Positions 41,782-41,822 of a DNA stretch of 41,822 bases are shown in pieces. Both the position numbers and the translations under genes were made by a program. The DNA comes from Lachnospiraceae bacterium (GTDB taxonomy: Bacteria; Bacillota; Clostridia; Lachnospirales; Lachnospiraceae): the NCBI GenBank assembly GCA_017938145.1, contig JAGBCB010000020.1, positions 1 through 41,822 of the forward strand. Direction: 5' to 3'. The notes under the pieces were generated by a model, which saw only the letters and a program-made list of their open reading frames with translations, had not been told where the DNA came from and ran no database searches. The stretch's first letter is position 1, and every line of letters begins with the position of its first letter.

Positions 41782-41822
41782 ATGTCGAGACGTATGTTTA
41801 ATGATGATGAGCTTTTTCAGAT
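41782..41822 (+). CDS. Partial gene truncated by the window end
   Basis: Only 13 codons are present, MSRRMFNDDELFQ, behind a strong GGAGGTG site (41771-41777). The opening MSRRMF resembles phage-type replication initiator or DnaD-like proteins, but 13 residues are too few to assign it. Confidence 0.6.
   Translation, partial: MSRRMFNDDELFQ

Noticed and set aside
33100-41822. Right attachment site matching the tRNA-Ser 3' end
   Set aside because: No second copy of the GGTTCGAATCCCTCCGTC stretch was seen by reading the sequence, and no integrase is encoded in the window.

Overview
The window reads as a chromosome segment from a motile, gut-type Clostridia species, most likely a Lachnospiraceae member. 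The evidence is strong AGGAGG ribosome sites, consensus sigma-A promoters, moderate GC, and families typical of that group: DUF1653, DUF2975 with a YozG-like regulator, DUF6472, TraX, a serpin lipoprotein, and a comEA-comEC locus carrying a two-component system. No genus is claimed. Nearly all core genes are on the plus strand; the exceptions are a GH4/ferredoxin-ASKHA pair and a lipid-kinase/CDF-like pair.

Region 1 (1-4110): an Lsa-type ABC-F protein behind a 16-codon leader peptide and alternative hairpins, a GNAT enzyme, and an ECF sigma/anti-sigma pair. Region 2 (4126-12040): a minus-strand operon of a corrinoid-activator-like iron-sulfur protein and a GH4 glycosidase; DUF1653; a DUF2975-HTH-DUF4153 membrane operon with a repeat-rich promoter; a dolichol-kinase-like protein coupled to a CDF-like protein; and a PAP2 phosphatase. 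Region 3 (12059-16814): a LacI regulator and a heterodimeric ABC exporter, each preceded by the same 20-bp palindromic operator. Region 4 (16919-22000): a chemoreceptor with a lysine/proline-rich cytoplasmic head, a probable Mn efflux CDF, PduL, a YiiX-like cysteine hydrolase and a YdcZ-type transporter.

Region 5 (22011-32923): comEA, response regulator, histidine kinase, GerMN lipoprotein and comEC form one tight operon. The usual comEC-holA junction is interrupted by a 53-54 bp minisatellite of six hairpin units and an AT-rich PD-(D/E)XK-like gene. HolA follows, then a serpin-DUF6472-TraX overlap cluster whose promoter resembles ECF-sigma sites.

Region 6 (32986-41822): a tRNA-Ser(CGA) marks the start of an AT-richer accessory island. 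It holds HNH nuclease + methyltransferase, a glycine-rich/winged-helix protein of unknown role, an AlbA_2/Schlafen-HATPase regulator with repeated TGAGCGAAT boxes, a SWIM zinc-finger protein, and an overlapping XRE-ImmA/IrrE protease-PIN nuclease operon with a palindromic operator on its own promoter. The window ends in a second leader-peptide/hairpin region before a truncated gene. The best candidates for an undescribed system are the XRE-protease-PIN module, the HNH-methyltransferase pair and the hairpin minisatellite.
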